The position numbers and the translations under genes were made by a program. This document shows, in pieces, positions 7,725 to 14,554 of a DNA stretch of 30,526 nt. Each line of letters opens with the position of its first letter. Position 1 is the stretch's first letter. The notes below the pieces were generated by a model, which was given only the letters and a program-made list of their open reading frames with translations, had not been told where the DNA came from and ran no database searches. The stretch comes from Bacillota bacterium (GTDB lineage Bacteria; Bacillota; Clostridia; Christensenellales; CAG-138): assembly GCA_023459335.1 (NCBI GenBank), contig JAEWUO010000021.1:1-30526 (forward strand). The letters are read 5' to 3'.

Positions 7725-8255
7725 ATGACGCAATTCTCGGAATCCTTTACCATCACCAAAAAAGACAACCTGCGTTATAATTTCTTTCTGATGCAGAAGA
7801 AACTCGTCGCGACCAGCGTATTGGTGTTCGTGATTATTTTCGCAATGGTCGGGCTGCTCCGGTACGCACGCGGCGGCGGCATCTCGTCGGCAATCCTCAA
7901 CGGTTTCCTGATGGCGGTCGTGGGAACGCTCATATTGATCGGCATCAACATCTTAATGGCGGTAATGCGCATCAACAGCTATTATAAGCAAAAAAAACTG
8001 ACCGAATTCTCCGTCACCTTCACGGCGGATAAATCGGGCATCCACGCTACCTCCGAACGGGGCAATTCCGACCTTGCCTGGGACCGCATCGTCGCCGTGC
8101 GCGAAACGACGCACGCGTTTTATATCTTCATCACGGACGCGCACGCGAACGTCATGCCAAAAGATCAGTTTTCCGGTATAAAAGCGATGGAAGCGTTCCG
8201 CTCCCTGGTGGATCAAAACGTCGAAAAGAGCCGCCTGAAACTCAAGCAGGCGTAA
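7725..8255 (+). CDS. YcxB-like membrane protein (first copy)
   Basis: This 176-residue protein has two membrane helices in its first half (about residues 27-47 and 58-80) and a soluble YcxB-like domain behind them, recognisable from the order Gly-Ile-His-Ala-x-Ser-Glu-Arg-Gly, Ala-Trp-Asp-Arg-Ile and Arg-Glu-Thr-x-His-Ala-Phe-Tyr. The start at 7725 has AAGGAG 10 bases upstream. The function of YcxB-like proteins is unknown. The next gene is a clear paralogue of the same length and order of motifs, 28 bases downstream, so the pair arose by tandem duplication and is probably co-transcribed. The perfect promoter suggests steady expression. Confidence 0.82.
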   Translation: MTQFSESFTITKKDNLRYNFFLMQKKLVATSVLVFVIIFAMVGLLRYARGGGISSAILNGFLMAVVGTLILIGINILMAVMRINSYYKQKKLTEFSVTFTADKSGIHATSERGNSDLAWDRIVAVRETTHAFYIFITDAHANVMPKDQFSGIKAMEAFRSLVDQNVEKSRLKLKQA

Positions 8256-8283
8256 CGAACAAGCGGGGAACACGGATCAAGTT

Positions 8284-8808
8284 ATGTCATTTTCCGGCAG
8301 ATTCACGATCACAAAGCAGGATAACATCCAATACAATTACTTTCGTATACAGCGAAAGCTGACGGGGCTCGCGGCGATGGCATTCGTTATCCTCGCGCTG
8401 CTGGTCTCGCTGATCCGTTACGGGCAGGGCGTTTCGATTCAAAACGCGGTGCTCGGCGCGCTCGCCGTGGCGGCGGGAGGCGCCGCGCTGCTAATCGGTT
8501 TTCAGATGGCCTCCGTCGTCTTTCGTGTCAACAGCCTCTACAAAAAAGGCAAGATGGCGGATTTCACGGTCCACTACGTCGTCGACCAGACAGGCATCCA
8601 CGCAAAGAGCGAACGCGGGGATGCCGACTACGCCTGGAAGCAGATTCTGCTTGCGCGGGAAACAAGGCACGCGTTTTACCTGATCGCGGGAAAGGACCGC
8701 GCCGTAGTTATCCCCAAGGGCCAGATCGCAGGCGAAAAAGAGCTGAACGCGCTCCGCGCGCTGTTTCGAAAGTATGTCGCCGCGGAGCGGGCGCAGGTGG
8801 CGAAATAA
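8284..8808 (+). CDS. YcxB-like membrane protein (second copy)
   Basis: This 174-residue protein is a paralogue of the preceding one. Shared signatures include Phe-Thr-Ile-Thr-Lys-x-Asp-Asn near the N terminus, two membrane helices, Gly-Ile-His-Ala-x-Ser-Glu-Arg-Gly, and Arg-Glu-Thr-x-His-Ala-Phe-Tyr. The ribosome site (GGGGAA about 14 bases before ATG) is weak compared with the first copy, so expression may depend on read-through translation of the first. Divergence of the C-terminal residues suggests an old duplication. The biochemical role is unknown. A hairpin at 8828-8855 follows and may terminate the pair. Confidence 0.8.
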   Translation: MSFSGRFTITKQDNIQYNYFRIQRKLTGLAAMAFVILALLVSLIRYGQGVSIQNAVLGALAVAAGGAALLIGFQMASVVFRVNSLYKKGKMADFTVHYVVDQTGIHAKSERGDADYAWKQILLARETRHAFYLIAGKDRAVVIPKGQIAGEKELNALRALFRKYVAAERAQVAK

Positions 8809-8827
8809 TCTTGTCGGCTGGAAATCA

Positions 8828-8855
8828 AACCTGACATTCCATTGTCAGGTTTTTT
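8828..8855 (+). promoter_or_regulatory. inverted repeat: candidate WYL operator, possibly also terminator
   Basis: AACCTGACA (8828-8836) and TGTCAGGTT (8843-8851) form a perfect inverted repeat with a 6-base spacer, followed by a run of T. As RNA this could terminate the YcxB pair. As DNA it looks like an operator, because the same TGACA-N6-TGTCAGGTT pattern recurs at 9796-9815 before the DUF3795 gene and because it sits directly upstream of a WYL regulator. Confidence 0.7.
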
Positions 8856-8859
8856 GTTT

Positions 8860-8865
8860 TATACT
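8860..8865 (+). promoter_or_regulatory. candidate -10 box of the WYL gene
   Basis: TATACT lies 9 bases before the ATG at 8875 and 8 bases after the inverted repeat. No good -35 is visible at normal spacing, and no ribosome binding site is present between it and the ATG. If used, it would give a leaderless mRNA. Confidence 0.4.
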
Positions 8866-8874
8866 GATGTCGTC

Positions 8875-9789
8875 ATGAAGAACAACCGACTGTTCCAAAT
8901 CGTCTATCTGCTGCTGGAGAAAGGCACGATGACCGCGCCGGAGTTGAGCCGCGCGCTGGAGGTCTCGGTGCGCACGGTCTACCGCGACGTCGAGGCGCTC
9001 TCGATAGCGGGGGTCCCCGTTTACGCCACGCCGGGAAAGCACGGCGGCGTGTCGCTCATGCCCAACTACGCGTTCGACAAGGCTCTGCTTTCGGACGAGG
9101 AACAGAACCAGATTTTGTACGCGATCCAGAGCCTGCGCGCCGCAGAACAACCCGTGGACGCGTTATTGAATAAACTCGGCGGCCTGTTTCAAAAGCAGAA
9201 CGCAAACTGGATCGAGGCGGACTTCTCACGCTGGGGGCTCGTCAAGACGGACGGCGTCAAGTTCGACCGCCTGAAATCGGCGCTGATCGGCCGCCGCGCG
9301 CTGGAGATCGTCTACTGCTCCTCCAGCGGGGAAACCGGCCGCCGCGTGATCCTGCCGGTCAAGCTCGTCTTCAAGGACAAGAGCTGGTACCTGCAGGCGT
9401 ACTGCCGCGCGGCGGAGGATTACCGCCTCTTCAAGGTGAACCGCATCCTCGAGATGACCGTGCTCGAGGAACAATTTTCCGATCTGCCGGGCGAGCCGCC
9501 GCCCATCGAGATCGAATCTCCCGATATATCCCGCTTTTCACCGGTGTCGCTGCGGTTCTCGCCCGCCGCCGCGTTTCGTGTCTACGACGAATTCGACCGT
9601 TCGCTCATCGTCCGGGAACCCGACGGCTGCCTGCTCGTATCCGCGCGCATGCCGGAGGACGGCTGGGTGTTAAGTTATCTGCTGTCGTTCGGCCAAGAAG
9701 TGACGGTACTTGCGCCGAGCGCTTTGCACGCGCAGATTACGGCGCATGCAAAAGCCATCTGGGAGCACCATGCGGGAGGACAAACTTAG
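8875..9789 (+). CDS. YafY/WYL-family transcriptional regulator
   Basis: This 304-residue regulator has an N-terminal winged helix (about residues 5-60, with Val-Arg-Thr-Val-Tyr-Arg-Asp-Val as recognition helix), then a WYL domain (about 130-215) and a WCX-type C-terminal domain ending near residue 300. The WYL segment shows Ser-Trp-Tyr-Leu-Gln-Ala-Tyr-Cys and Arg-Leu-Phe-Lys-Val-Asn-Arg-Ile, the strand pair normally involved in ligand sensing. The ATG at 8875 is used because the fold begins there; upstream frame overlaps the inverted repeat. No ribosome site precedes it. Perfect inverted repeats before it and before the next gene suggest that it regulates itself and the downstream DUF3795/DUF3788 genes. 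The inducer is unknown; WYL proteins often respond to nucleic acid or nucleotide signals. Confidence 0.88.
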   Translation: MKNNRLFQIVYLLLEKGTMTAPELSRALEVSVRTVYRDVEALSIAGVPVYATPGKHGGVSLMPNYAFDKALLSDEEQNQILYAIQSLRAAEQPVDALLNKLGGLFQKQNANWIEADFSRWGLVKTDGVKFDRLKSALIGRRALEIVYCSSSGETGRRVILPVKLVFKDKSWYLQAYCRAAEDYRLFKVNRILEMTVLEEQFSDLPGEPPPIEIESPDISRFSPVSLRFSPAAAFRVYDEFDRSLIVREPDGCLLVSARMPEDGWVLSYLLSFGQEVTVLAPSALHAQITAHAKAIWEHHAGGQT

Positions 9790-9795
9790 AAAACG

Positions 9796-9815
9796 TGACA
9801 GGTCTGTGTCAGGTT
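9796..9815 (+). promoter_or_regulatory. second copy of the WYL-type operator
   Basis: TGACA (9796-9800), six bases, TGTCAGGTT (9807-9815). Nine of nine right-arm bases and all left-core bases equal those of the copy at 8832-8851. It lies 7 bases after the regulator's stop codon and about 60 bases before the DUF3795 start. Confidence 0.65.
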
Positions 9816-9819
9816 CTTT

Positions 9820-9835
9820 CCGATCATATGATCGG
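9820..9835 (+). promoter_or_regulatory. 16-bp perfect palindrome
   Basis: CCGATCATATGATCGG is fully self-complementary and lies between the second TGACA operator and the DUF3795 gene. It contains TATGAT (9827-9832), a possible -10 box, so a bound protein would block the promoter. It has no loop, which favours a DNA-binding site over an RNA hairpin. Confidence 0.5.
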
Positions 9836-9873
9836 CAGGATCGTCGTATTCCTATAAAGAAAGGCAGCCCCGT

Positions 9874-10305
9874 ATGAAAGCTCCGGAACAAATCGATCGA
9901 AGCCTGCTCGCGCCCTGCGGGCTCATTTGTCTGCTTTGTTCGCGGCATCTCGGCAAAAACCCCTGCCCGGGCTGCCTCGCGCGGCTGGACGATCCGGACG
10001 CGTACAAACGCAAATGCGTGATGCGCGCCTGCGTTATATCACGCGGTTATAACACCTGCGCGGACTGCGCGGAACGCCCGTGCAAACGTATGAAAACGTT
10101 TCAGAAGCGCTATCTCGGCGGCTACGGCGTGGACCTCGCAGCCGACGCGGAAGCGCTCCGCCGCGAGGGCGCGGAATCGTTCCTGCGGCGCAGGAGTGCT
10201 TTCCATACCTGTCCGGACTGCGGGCATCTGATCGACCTGCATTTCGGAAAATGCAGCGGCTGCAAAAAACAATATCCGATCGGAAAAGGAAGGACGCCCA
10301 TATGA
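9874..10305 (+). CDS. DUF3795-type cysteine-rich protein
   Basis: This 143-residue protein contains 14 cysteines, ten of them within the first 70 residues. Five CxxC pairs are visible (about residues 19-22, 31-34, 62-65, 113-116 and 127-130), and the start Ala-Pro-Cys-Gly-Leu-x-Cys is typical of DUF3795. The pattern suggests binding of zinc or iron-sulfur clusters; the function is unknown. GAAAGG lies about 13 bases before the ATG. The gene overlaps the DUF3788 gene by 4 bases, so the two are translated together. The WYL regulator upstream and its repeated operator suggest they are its regulated output. The C-terminal pair of CxxC motifs looks like a zinc ribbon. Confidence 0.78.
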   Translation: MKAPEQIDRSLLAPCGLICLLCSRHLGKNPCPGCLARLDDPDAYKRKCVMRACVISRGYNTCADCAERPCKRMKTFQKRYLGGYGVDLAADAEALRREGAESFLRRRSAFHTCPDCGHLIDLHFGKCSGCKKQYPIGKGRTPI

Positions 10306-10742
10306 ACTGGACCCAACGCTACCCGAAAGCGCAGCAGCCCACGCTTCGGGAAATATCGGATTTTATCAGTAACCCGCTCTGGGGAGAACTCTGCGCCTGG
10401 GTGGAAGGAAGTTATTCCATAGAGCCAAAGGTGGAACACAGCACCTGCAGCGGCGCGCCGGGCTGGAACGTGAAATACAAAAAAAGCGGGCGCGCACTGT
10501 GTACGCTCTACCCCGACGATGGATTTTTCACCGCGCTCATCAGCATCAGCGCAAAGGATATGCCGGAGGCGGAACTGATGTTGCCGGCATGTTCTCAATA
10601 TCTGCGCGACCTCTTCGCGCGCACGGGTATATTCAACGGCGCGCGCTGGCTCATGATTTGCGTGACCGATGTAAAGGTACTGGATGACGTTAAGCAACTT
10701 CTTCGTTTGCGTGTCCCGCCGAAACCGCAGAAAATTATGTAA
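10302..10742 (+). CDS. DUF3788 family protein
   Basis: This 146-residue cytoplasmic protein matches DUF3788 in length and in the order of its features: a Pro-Thr-Leu-x-Glu-Ile start helix, Trp-Gly-Glu-Leu near residue 28, a Gly-Ala-Pro-Gly-Trp-Asn-Val-Lys-Tyr-Lys segment near 53-62, and a Leu-Tyr-Pro-x-x-x-Phe-Phe core near 72. The fold is likely related to YdhG/DUF1801-type small domains, with unknown activity. The ATG at 10302 overlaps the stop of the DUF3795 gene (ATGA); the long open frame upstream of it is a shadow of that gene. DUF3795 and DUF3788 genes occurring together near WYL or GyrI-like regulators is something I recall as recurrent in Firmicutes. Confidence 0.75.
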   Translation: MNWTQRYPKAQQPTLREISDFISNPLWGELCAWVEGSYSIEPKVEHSTCSGAPGWNVKYKKSGRALCTLYPDDGFFTALISISAKDMPEAELMLPACSQYLRDLFARTGIFNGARWLMICVTDVKVLDDVKQLLRLRVPPKPQKIM

Positions 10743-10805
10743 ACATCTGTTCGCTTTTTGCTTTTTTCTGATATACTGAAAGCAAAAAAGGACTGGTTGC
10801 CGCAC

Positions 10806-11507
10806 ATGAGGCAAATACGGAATTATTCGGAGTTTGTGAACGCGCTGTTGGAAGCGGGCTTTTCTCTTGGCGGCGGCAGCAGCGACGGCATCTTCGCGCT
10901 GATCCCCTGGGGCTGGGAGGAGCGGCCGCCGTACGATACCCCCGTCCGCTGGCACACGGGAAACCCGGAAACCGACCCGTGGGAATGGCGAATGCGCGTG
11001 CTGGACGAGCGTAAAGACATCGCCTACGGCAAGGTGTTTTTCAAAAAAAGCGGATTTATCACGGCAGACTGGGCGCCGTGCTTTCTCGCCGCCCGGCGGG
11101 GCAAGGCGGACTTCGACGGCGCATACGCCGACGGAACTCTGAGCCACGCGGCGAAGCGGATCTATAACACCGTGCTGGAATACGGCACTCTGCCGCTGCA
11201 TGCGATCAAGCAGATCGCGGGCTTCACCTCCGAGGACAAGAGCCGCTTCGACGGCGCGCTGACGGAACTGCAGATGCGCATGTATCTGACCATGTGCGGC
11301 AGGCAGCAGAAGCTCTCGCAGAAAGGCGAGGAGTACGGCTGGTTTTCCACCGTGTTCTGTACAACGGAGCAGTTCTGGGGAGAAAATATCTTCGCAAAAG
11401 CGGCGAAGATCGCGAAAGAAGAAGCCGTCGAGGCAATCAGGAAGCAGGTTCTTGTACTGAATCCGCAGGCGGAAGAGAAAAAGATCAGCAAGTTTATACT
11501 TGGATAA
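10806..11507 (+). CDS. AlkZ-related winged-helix protein
   Basis: This protein of about 233 residues belongs to a family annotated as AlkZ-related in Clostridia. Typical segments are Trp-His-Thr-Gly-x-Pro-Glu-Thr-Asp-Pro-Trp-Glu-Trp near residue 45, Val-Leu-Asp-Glu-Arg, Leu-Pro-Leu-His-x-Ile-Lys, Phe-Asp-x-Ala-Leu-Thr-Glu-Leu-Gln and Met-Cys-Gly-Arg-Gln-Gln-Lys near residue 160. AlkZ (YcaQ-like) enzymes unhook DNA interstrand crosslinks with winged-helix modules, but this shorter protein lacks a demonstrated activity. The start is uncertain: AAAAGG (10786-10791) fits a TTG at 10797 better (6 bases) than the ATG at 10806. TATACT at 10772-10777 could be its own -10 box. It follows the WYL/DUF3795/DUF3788 genes in the same direction, suggesting a shared DNA-damage or base-modification theme. 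Confidence 0.7.
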   Translation: MRQIRNYSEFVNALLEAGFSLGGGSSDGIFALIPWGWEERPPYDTPVRWHTGNPETDPWEWRMRVLDERKDIAYGKVFFKKSGFITADWAPCFLAARRGKADFDGAYADGTLSHAAKRIYNTVLEYGTLPLHAIKQIAGFTSEDKSRFDGALTELQMRMYLTMCGRQQKLSQKGEEYGWFSTVFCTTEQFWGENIFAKAAKIAKEEAVEAIRKQVLVLNPQAEEKKISKFILG

Positions 11508-11523
11508 TTAAAATACACACAGT

Positions 11524-11547
11524 AAAAGCGGGCTTTCGCCCGCTTTT
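11524..11547. terminator. bidirectional Rho-independent terminator
   Basis: AAAAGCGGGC (11524-11533) pairs with GCCCGCTTTT (11538-11547) around a 4-base loop. It lies between the AlkZ-related gene and the convergent beta-propeller gene and can serve both. Confidence 0.85.
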
Positions 11548-11562
11548 GTTGTTGCTGTCGAT

Positions 11563-13668
11563 TTAGCCGAGTTTCACCGTGCCGACGGTTGAGAAGTCGG
11601 AAAGCGAGATGATCGTCAGGCCGGAATCGCCGAGGACGTAGAAATAGTCCCCGATGAACAGGCCGCGAAGGTTCCAGCTCGAGAGATCGGCGGTCATGCC
11701 GACCTTTGCCGCCAGCTCGAACCCTTGATTCGCCGTGTAGCGGTAAATATAGTAGCTGCTGTCCGCCGGGAAAGCGATCAGGTTCTTCTGCGCGTCCACG
11801 AGGATAGCCTTGTGGTTATTGCCGACGATGGTCCAGCTCGCGTCCACGTTCGCCTTGGCGACCTCCCTCACATTCGTCTTGTCGGAGGTATCAAACATCG
11901 AGAGCTTCACGCCCTGCATCCTGCCGGTGTTGTCGTCCGCGTTATACCCGATGCCCAGCAGCAGGCTGCCGCTGAAAACGTGCAGGTATTCCGAGAATCC
12001 CGGAATCTTCAGCGCGTCCAGCACGCGGGGATAGGCGGGGTTGCTCAGGTCCACCGCGAACAGCGGATCGACCTGGCGGAAGGTCACGAAGTAGCCGATT
12101 TCCCCGTCGAAGCGCACGCTCTGCACGGTCTCGTCCTTGGCGAGGTTTTCGATCTTGCCGAGGATGGTCAGGTCCTTGTCCAGCGTGTACAGCGCGTTGG
12201 TGTTCGTGTTGTCGTATTCGTAGGTGTCCACGCCGTCCGTATAGATGCGCTGCTGCCAGGCGTTGAGCGTGGTCACGACGCGGAACACGTCTTTGTACTC
12301 ATCCATCGCAAACTGGTTCAGAAGGCTACCGGGCACGCTGCCGGAAGCGAGTTTCACAATCTGCCCTTCGCTGATACCGAGCAGCACGAGGTCGGTGCTG
12401 TTCGAGCCGTTCGTGATCTGCACGTTCTTGCCGTCCTTGTCCGGTGCGATGGGCAGGGTCTCCTCGCCGTAGCGCGCGATGGCAAGCAGCATGTGATTTT
12501 CGTTCGCATAGAGCTGGCTCGTGCCGCCGAACACCGCCTTGGCGGAGGTGAAGTTTGCCCCGCTCTTGAGGTTGATGGTGCCGATTACGGTATACGCCGC
12601 GTTCTGCGGATCGCTGCCGAAGTAGAGGTCGACAGGCATGAGCAGCTTGCTCTCCGTTCCAACCGAGGTGGACGGGATGTAGGTCACCGGCGTATCCTTG
12701 ATCGGGTTGTAGATATACTGCGAGGTGACCAGGTAAACGTAGTCCCCGATCATACGGGAGCTGACGTAGCTGCCGCTCTGTCCGAGCGAAACTACCTGCA
12801 TGGGTTTCGCGGGATTGCTGATGTCGTAGATGACCGCGCTGGTCTGATCCAGATTGTTCTGGTAACCGCCGTTTACGTCGTTGACCCAGACTACGTTGTA
12901 GCTCTGCGTGATGACGACGAGCCGGCTGCCGAGAATGAACAGTTCGGAATTATAGCCCCACCAGGTGTCGTCCGCGGAGAGCGAAGTGCTCGAAACGAGC
13001 CTTGTCGCCGCGCCGTCCGCATTGAGGATGTTGAGTTGGTTTCCGGCTACATAATAAATGTAGCTGCCGTCGGTCTTGACAATATCCGCCTCGTCCACGC
13101 CCTTGACCTGCACGTTGGTGCCGGAATAGTCCTGCGTTCCGCCGCTGGCCATGGGCGCTTCCGCGGTGGTTGCCATCTTGACGTCCGCCGCGGCGGGCGC
13201 AGCAGCCGACATTGCGCCGTCGGTTCTCGCGCTTTCCAGCATCACGCCGCCGCTTGCGCCGTATACGCCGGATTGCAGCTTTTGAATGAGCGCGTACATA
13301 TCGTCGTAGCTTTTCACGCTGACGGTTGACTCTGATTCCATAACGCCCGCCGCCGCCGTATCCGAAGTCACGGCGGATTCCGCAGCCGGCGAAGCGCCGT
13401 CCGCGGCGGAAGGCTCCGCGCTGTCATACTGCGCGGACAGCATCGGACTTACCGGGGCCGACGTTTTTGAACCGCCGGTGACGAGCAGCGTTCCGAGCGC
13501 GCCGACCGCGACCAGCGCGAACGCCGCGAGCACCGCGCCGAAGCGCACAAATTTCTGTCTAGGCGTGAGAGCAATTTTCTCCCGCGCGTGTTTTTCCTTG
13601 ATTTCCATGAGCAACGTCTCCTTTGCTTTCAGCTTGTCGTTGTCACGGATATACTGCTCTTTAAACAT
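11563..13668 (-). CDS. membrane-anchored beta-propeller protein, candidate ECF anti-sigma partner
   Basis: This 701-residue protein has a charged cytoplasmic N terminus (residues 1-42, Lys/Glu-rich helix), one membrane helix (about 43-65), a Ser/Ala-rich linker, and a large extracellular beta-propeller (about 180-701) of the secreted Beta_propel family. Hallmarks are Val-Lys-Gly-Val-Asp-Glu-Ala-Asp-Ile-Val-Lys-Thr-Asp-Gly near residue 190 and Asp-Ile-Ser-Asn-Pro-Ala-Lys-Pro near 280. The ATG lies inside the last codons of the ECF sigma gene (8-base overlap), with GGGGAG before it. Tight coupling and the topology, sensor outside and short helix inside, suggest that it controls that sigma factor. 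No recognised zinc-binding anti-sigma motif (His-x3-Cys-x2-Cys) is present, so this is inference. The sensed signal is unknown. Confidence 0.82.
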   Translation of the reverse strand: MFKEQYIRDNDKLKAKETLLMEIKEKHAREKIALTPRQKFVRFGAVLAAFALVAVGALGTLLVTGGSKTSAPVSPMLSAQYDSAEPSAADGASPAAESAVTSDTAAAGVMESESTVSVKSYDDMYALIQKLQSGVYGASGGVMLESARTDGAMSAAAPAAADVKMATTAEAPMASGGTQDYSGTNVQVKGVDEADIVKTDGSYIYYVAGNQLNILNADGAATRLVSSTSLSADDTWWGYNSELFILGSRLVVITQSYNVVWVNDVNGGYQNNLDQTSAVIYDISNPAKPMQVVSLGQSGSYVSSRMIGDYVYLVTSQYIYNPIKDTPVTYIPSTSVGTESKLLMPVDLYFGSDPQNAAYTVIGTINLKSGANFTSAKAVFGGTSQLYANENHMLLAIARYGEETLPIAPDKDGKNVQITNGSNSTDLVLLGISEGQIVKLASGSVPGSLLNQFAMDEYKDVFRVVTTLNAWQQRIYTDGVDTYEYDNTNTNALYTLDKDLTILGKIENLAKDETVQSVRFDGEIGYFVTFRQVDPLFAVDLSNPAYPRVLDALKIPGFSEYLHVFSGSLLLGIGYNADDNTGRMQGVKLSMFDTSDKTNVREVAKANVDASWTIVGNNHKAILVDAQKNLIAFPADSSYYIYRYTANQGFELAAKVGMTADLSSWNLRGLFIGDYFYVLGDSGLTIISLSDFSTVGTVKLG

Positions 13669-14164
13669 CCTGAAACTCCCCTTTCAACTGTTCCCGCAGC
13701 ATATCGCGTGCGCGGAAGAGATGGGATTTCACCGTGTTTTCCGTTGAGCCCATGATCTTTGCGATCTCGGCGACGCGGTACCCCTCGTAATAATGCAGAT
13801 GCACCGCCGTGCGGTATTTCGCCGGCAGCGCCAGAACGTAAGGGTAGACCTCGGTTTCCGTCTGCATTTGTGTGAGGAGGTTCTCGTCCTCCGGTACGGT
13901 GTTTCGCCGCCATGCGGACGTCAGCAGAGACTTCGAGCAGTTGATGGTCACCTTTAAAAACCAGGCTTTCTGGTGTTCGAGGCTGTTCCAGACGGGCTTT
14001 GCGCGCAGCGCCCGCAGGAACACTTCCTGTACGATATCGTCCGCATCCGTTCCGCTCTTCGTCCGCAGAAACGCCAGGCGGTATACCGTATCGGCATATT
14101 CCGCAAACAGCGCGTCCGCGTCGTCGGCAGGTATCGGCACATTGGGTTTGGCCAGCTGTTCCAT
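13661..14164 (-). CDS. ECF sigma factor (SigW/RpoE-like)
   Basis: This protein of about 167 residues is a typical ECF sigma factor. Region 2 contains Asp-Thr-Val-Tyr-Arg-Leu-Ala and Asp-Ala-Asp-Asp-Ile-Val-Gln-Glu-Val-Phe-Leu-Arg; region 4 contains Leu-Pro-Ala-Lys-Tyr-Arg-Thr-Ala-Val, Tyr-Tyr-Glu-Gly-Tyr-Arg and the helix-turn-helix Gly-Ser-Thr-Glu-Asn-Thr-Val-Lys-Ser-His-Leu. The ATG at 14164 is preceded by AGAGAGG about 13 bases away. GTG codons at 14191, with GGAG 8 bases upstream, and at 14200 are alternatives that add 9 or 12 residues. The gene overlaps the beta-propeller gene by 8 bases. A 16-bp inverted repeat at 14201-14216 and a GGAAC (14255-14251, minus strand) upstream may belong to its own promoter. 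Confidence 0.92.
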   Translation of the reverse strand: MEQLAKPNVPIPADDADALFAEYADTVYRLAFLRTKSGTDADDIVQEVFLRALRAKPVWNSLEHQKAWFLKVTINCSKSLLTSAWRRNTVPEDENLLTQMQTETEVYPYVLALPAKYRTAVHLHYYEGYRVAEIAKIMGSTENTVKSHLFRARDMLREQLKGEFQDV

Positions 14165-14200
14165 AACCGTTTTTGTACCTCTCTCTTCCACCCATAACAC

Positions 14201-14216
14201 TCCGTATCTATACGGA
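14201..14216 (-). promoter_or_regulatory. inverted repeat upstream of the ECF sigma gene
   Basis: TCCGTAT and ATACGGA flank two bases (14201-14216). The repeat lies in the 5' leader just before the sigma gene. It could be a protein-binding site or a small hairpin over the ribosome site of the upstream GTG starts; the sequence alone cannot decide. Confidence 0.4.
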
Positions 14217-14327
14217 AGGTTGCAGGGGAGCGGGAATTTAATCGTTCACAGTTCCGTGTGTCTATGCAGAATAATCTGCAATTTATTATAGCATACGCAT
14301 ATCCGTCGCGCTCCGTGATCCCCCGCA

Positions 14328-14357
14328 TTGACAAAACAATTTCTCTCTGTCTATAAT
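14328..14357 (+). promoter_or_regulatory. sigma-A promoter of the ABC-F gene
   Basis: TTGACA (14328-14333) and TATAAT (14352-14357) match the consensus, with an 18-base spacer. Transcription should begin near 14364, giving a leader of about 190 bases before the ATG at 14555. That long leader with a strong promoter fits control by premature termination. Confidence 0.88.
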
Positions 14358-14395
14358 ACTAGCGAAATCTTATGATTTTTTGCGGGAGGACTCCG

Positions 14396-14407
14396 ATGAT
14401 TCGTTAA
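14396..14407 (+). CDS. leader peptide ORF Met-Ile-Arg before the ABC-F gene
   Basis: GGGAGGA (14384-14390) precedes ATG-ATT-CGT-TAA at 14396-14407 by 5 bases, an ideal ribosome binding arrangement for an ORF of only three codons. A longer in-frame version could begin at the ATG at 14372 (11 codons), but it has no ribosome site. Very short upstream ORFs with attenuators control other ABC-F genes such as Listeria lmo0919 and Bacillus vmlR, where a drug-stalled ribosome on the leader releases termination. Here the ORF ends 5 bases before a segment that can pair with the downstream stem. The start signal is clear; the role is inferred. Confidence 0.65.
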   Translation: MIR

Positions 14408-14412
14408 CGCAC

Positions 14413-14525
14413 TTGGTATTGTAGAGGAAAGCGGAAGCAGAGTATGCGTCCGCCGTTTACTTGCGATGCCAAACGCGTGCGCGAACCAGAAACGGGTTCT
14501 TTTTTTGTTGCACGGGGTTTGGCAT
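14413..14525 (+). promoter_or_regulatory. transcription attenuator with alternative pairings
   Basis: Three segments compete. TTGGTATTG (14413-14421), just after the leader ORF, can pair with CGATGCCAA (14464-14472; two G-U pairs). The same second segment, ATGCCAAAC plus CGTGC (14466-14480), can instead pair with GCACG plus GTTTGGCAT (14510-14525). Between them lies GAACC/GGTTC (14483-14487 with 14495-14499) followed by seven T, a terminator-like hairpin, although its stem is short. This layout suggests that ribosome occupancy of the leader ORF decides between structures that allow or stop transcription into the ABC-F gene. Which state is terminated cannot be settled by eye. Confidence 0.6.
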
Positions 14526-14554
14526 TGCCTCTTTTTCAGACGGGAGGTTTGAAC

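Noticed and set aside
6648..7733. Open frame antisense to the MacB-like permease
   Set aside because: The permease is unambiguous; no start signal or domain on the other strand.
8828..8860. Calling the repeat before the WYL gene only a terminator
   Set aside because: The same arms and spacing recur at 9796-9815 without a U-tract, so a protein-binding role is at least as likely.
11725..13329. Long open frame antisense to the beta-propeller gene
   Set aside because: It is a shadow of a gene with clear family motifs, signal anchor and overlap with the sigma gene; the antisense protein has no domain or ribosome site.
14444..14554. N-terminal extension of the ABC-F protein
   Set aside because: The extension has no ABC-F homology, overlaps the leader structures, and the ATG at 14555 has a strong ribosome site.
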